A stretch of 64,000 bases of DNA. It comes from Styela clava. Its lineage: Eukaryota; Chordata; Ascidiacea; Stolidobranchia; Styelidae. Position 1 is the stretch's first letter. The number at the start of each line of letters is the position of its first letter. The notes under the pieces are model-generated. The model saw nothing but the letters and a program-made list of their open reading frames with translations. It was not told the DNA's origin and ran no database searches. Made by a program: the position numbers and the translations under genes. Shown in pieces: positions 63,043 to 64,000 of this stretch. Location of the stretch: contig NC_135251.1 in NCBI RefSeq assembly GCF_964204865.1, positions 29,674,943 to 29,738,942 of the forward strand, read 5' to 3'.

Positions 63043-64000
63043 ATGATGGGCAATTGGGCACTAATAATACTTCTTTATATCTCGGTAATTGTTGTTACTG
63101 TATCTTGCTTGGACGAAAGCAAACAGGCGGTAACATTAGAAAAGGGGTCACGAACCAACACAACAACTATAAATTCACCATCGTCAGAGGATCGAGCCCT
63201 TAAGCAGCAAAAGAAGGAAAGACGACGAAGATATCCGTTAAGAGTTGCTTACCGAATGACAAGAGATGATCTACTCTCTTTTTGGCAAAGCATTAACACT
63301 GACATTCTGAAATGTGACGTGGACGAATATTACTCTTTTCCACTACATACTTGTGAGCCGTGCCAAAAAATATGTGACTCATCAGAAGGAGACATGAAAA
63401 AATGTCAGTTATTTTGCCCAGGTGAGTTTTTAAAGAACCATTCCGCATTAAACCTTATTAAATGTTGTGGAGTTTCGCGTGTCTTGAACTCTCACGCTTG
63501 CGTGTAAAGAGAAGGCTAATCTTTTAGAAAAAATGGCCATCGCGCCGTGACTTTCTCGCATAAAATACGCAATCGTCGGAAGGTATTTTGTTACATAACC
63601 GACATTCTCCCTAAACCACTCTTATGCAACAAGGACGTTCAACTGGCAAGCTAATCATATCTGCAATAGACTTGAAATAGTTGTAGTCTTGTTTGTCCTT
63701 TGCCAAGAAAATGAATGTTATTTGCAAACTCGCAACTTCTTTTCATATGTCGACTTGATACCAACTATTACATTGAGTTCACCTATCAATAAGCATATAA
63801 TTCTGTTGCAGATGATTTCGTGAAAACTTCGTTGTGGAATTGGTTCATCTTATCTATATGCGTGGTAAGCGTCGGGGTTATCAGCAACGTGTTACTGATT
63901 TTCGTCGTTCTTGTGTATTTTTATAAAAAGGGTTGTCGCAATGGCAATGTCTCAAGTCAAGAGTTCGAATCTGGATCTAAGATGTCTTGCTCCGAAGAAA
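63043..64000 (+). CDS. BCMA/TACI-like TNF-receptor-superfamily protein, 5' two exons (partial)
   Basis: Probable small cell-surface receptor. Exon 1 is 63043-63421; exon 2 begins at 63812 and runs off the window. After an N-terminal hydrophobic segment (about 5-22, LIILLYISVIVVTVS, signal peptide or anchor) comes a Ser/Thr/Lys-rich region with N-x-T sites and a basic KERRRRYPLR stretch (58-67) that could be a proprotein-convertase site. A single cysteine-rich domain at 91-125 has spacing C-x12-C-x2-C-x3-C-x9-C-x3-C (DEYYSFPLHTCEPC, KICDSS, CQLFC); human BCMA is C-x12-C-x2-C-x3-C-x8-C-x3-C with NEYFDSLLHACIPC. An intron follows the domain directly (CCA-G/GTGAGT), then exon 2 encodes DDFVKTSLWNWF and a transmembrane helix (about 136-160) with KKGCRNGN and an acidic/serine tail. 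In BCMA and TACI this domain binds BAFF/APRIL. Either of two adjacent ATGs could start it. Orthology is inferred from one domain; the cytoplasmic tail is mostly missing. Confidence 0.75.

Noticed and set aside
1..64000. CRISPR arrays, rRNA genes, bona fide tRNA genes
   Set aside because: None seen; the tRNA-like boxes belong to SINEs and do not form complete cloverleaf genes.

Overview
The window is AT-rich eukaryotic DNA: spliced genes with long introns and a dense load of mobile elements. Three protein-coding genes can be supported. The protein matches (PACS, UBXN4, a BCMA/TACI-type receptor), the marine-invertebrate style of LINEs, and the hAT and MITE load suggest an invertebrate animal, perhaps a deuterostome such as an ascidian. 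That assignment is inference. No bacterial-type features (operons, CRISPR, rRNA) are present.

Layout. 1-12.3 kb: no gene recognised. 12.3-17.1 kb: a degenerate DNA-transposon region (a 2-kb element with TTAGGGTTAG/TATCCGG ends, a 180-bp hAT MITE, a broken Tc1/mariner transposase, a diverged SINE). 17.4-28.0 kb, minus strand: a complete 20-exon PACS gene (923 codons, every junction in frame), with a palindromic MITE and a relic of the same family in its 3' introns. 28.5-45.2 kb: a retroelement block holding an L1-like LINE, a CR1/L2-like LINE, a nearly full-length ORF1/EN/RT LINE, a hAT element, and two pairs of large inverted repeats, one of which carries decayed THAP zinc-finger exons. 45.6-47.0 kb: a hAT element with a perfect 8-bp target duplication, sitting inside an open reading frame. 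47.3-47.9 kb: unrecognised exon-like pieces. 48.6-52.3 kb: MITE, tandem repeat, LINE fragment and a cluster of tRNA-derived SINEs. 52.5-59.4 kb, plus strand: a complete 12-exon UBXN4 (erasin) gene, 471 aa, including a 29-nt micro-exon. 60.9-61.9 kb: SINE tail and hAT MITE. 63.0-64.0 kb, plus strand: the first two exons of a small membrane receptor whose six cysteines have the spacing of the BCMA/TACI cysteine-rich domain; it runs off the window.

Functionally, PACS is a cytosolic sorting adaptor for furin-like and acidic-cluster cargo. UBXN4 is an ER-membrane adaptor that recruits p97/VCP to ER-associated degradation. The receptor is probably a TNF-receptor-superfamily protein. There is no operon logic; the genes are independent neighbours separated by transposon debris. 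The receptor and the organisation of the inverted THAP copies are the most interesting parts.
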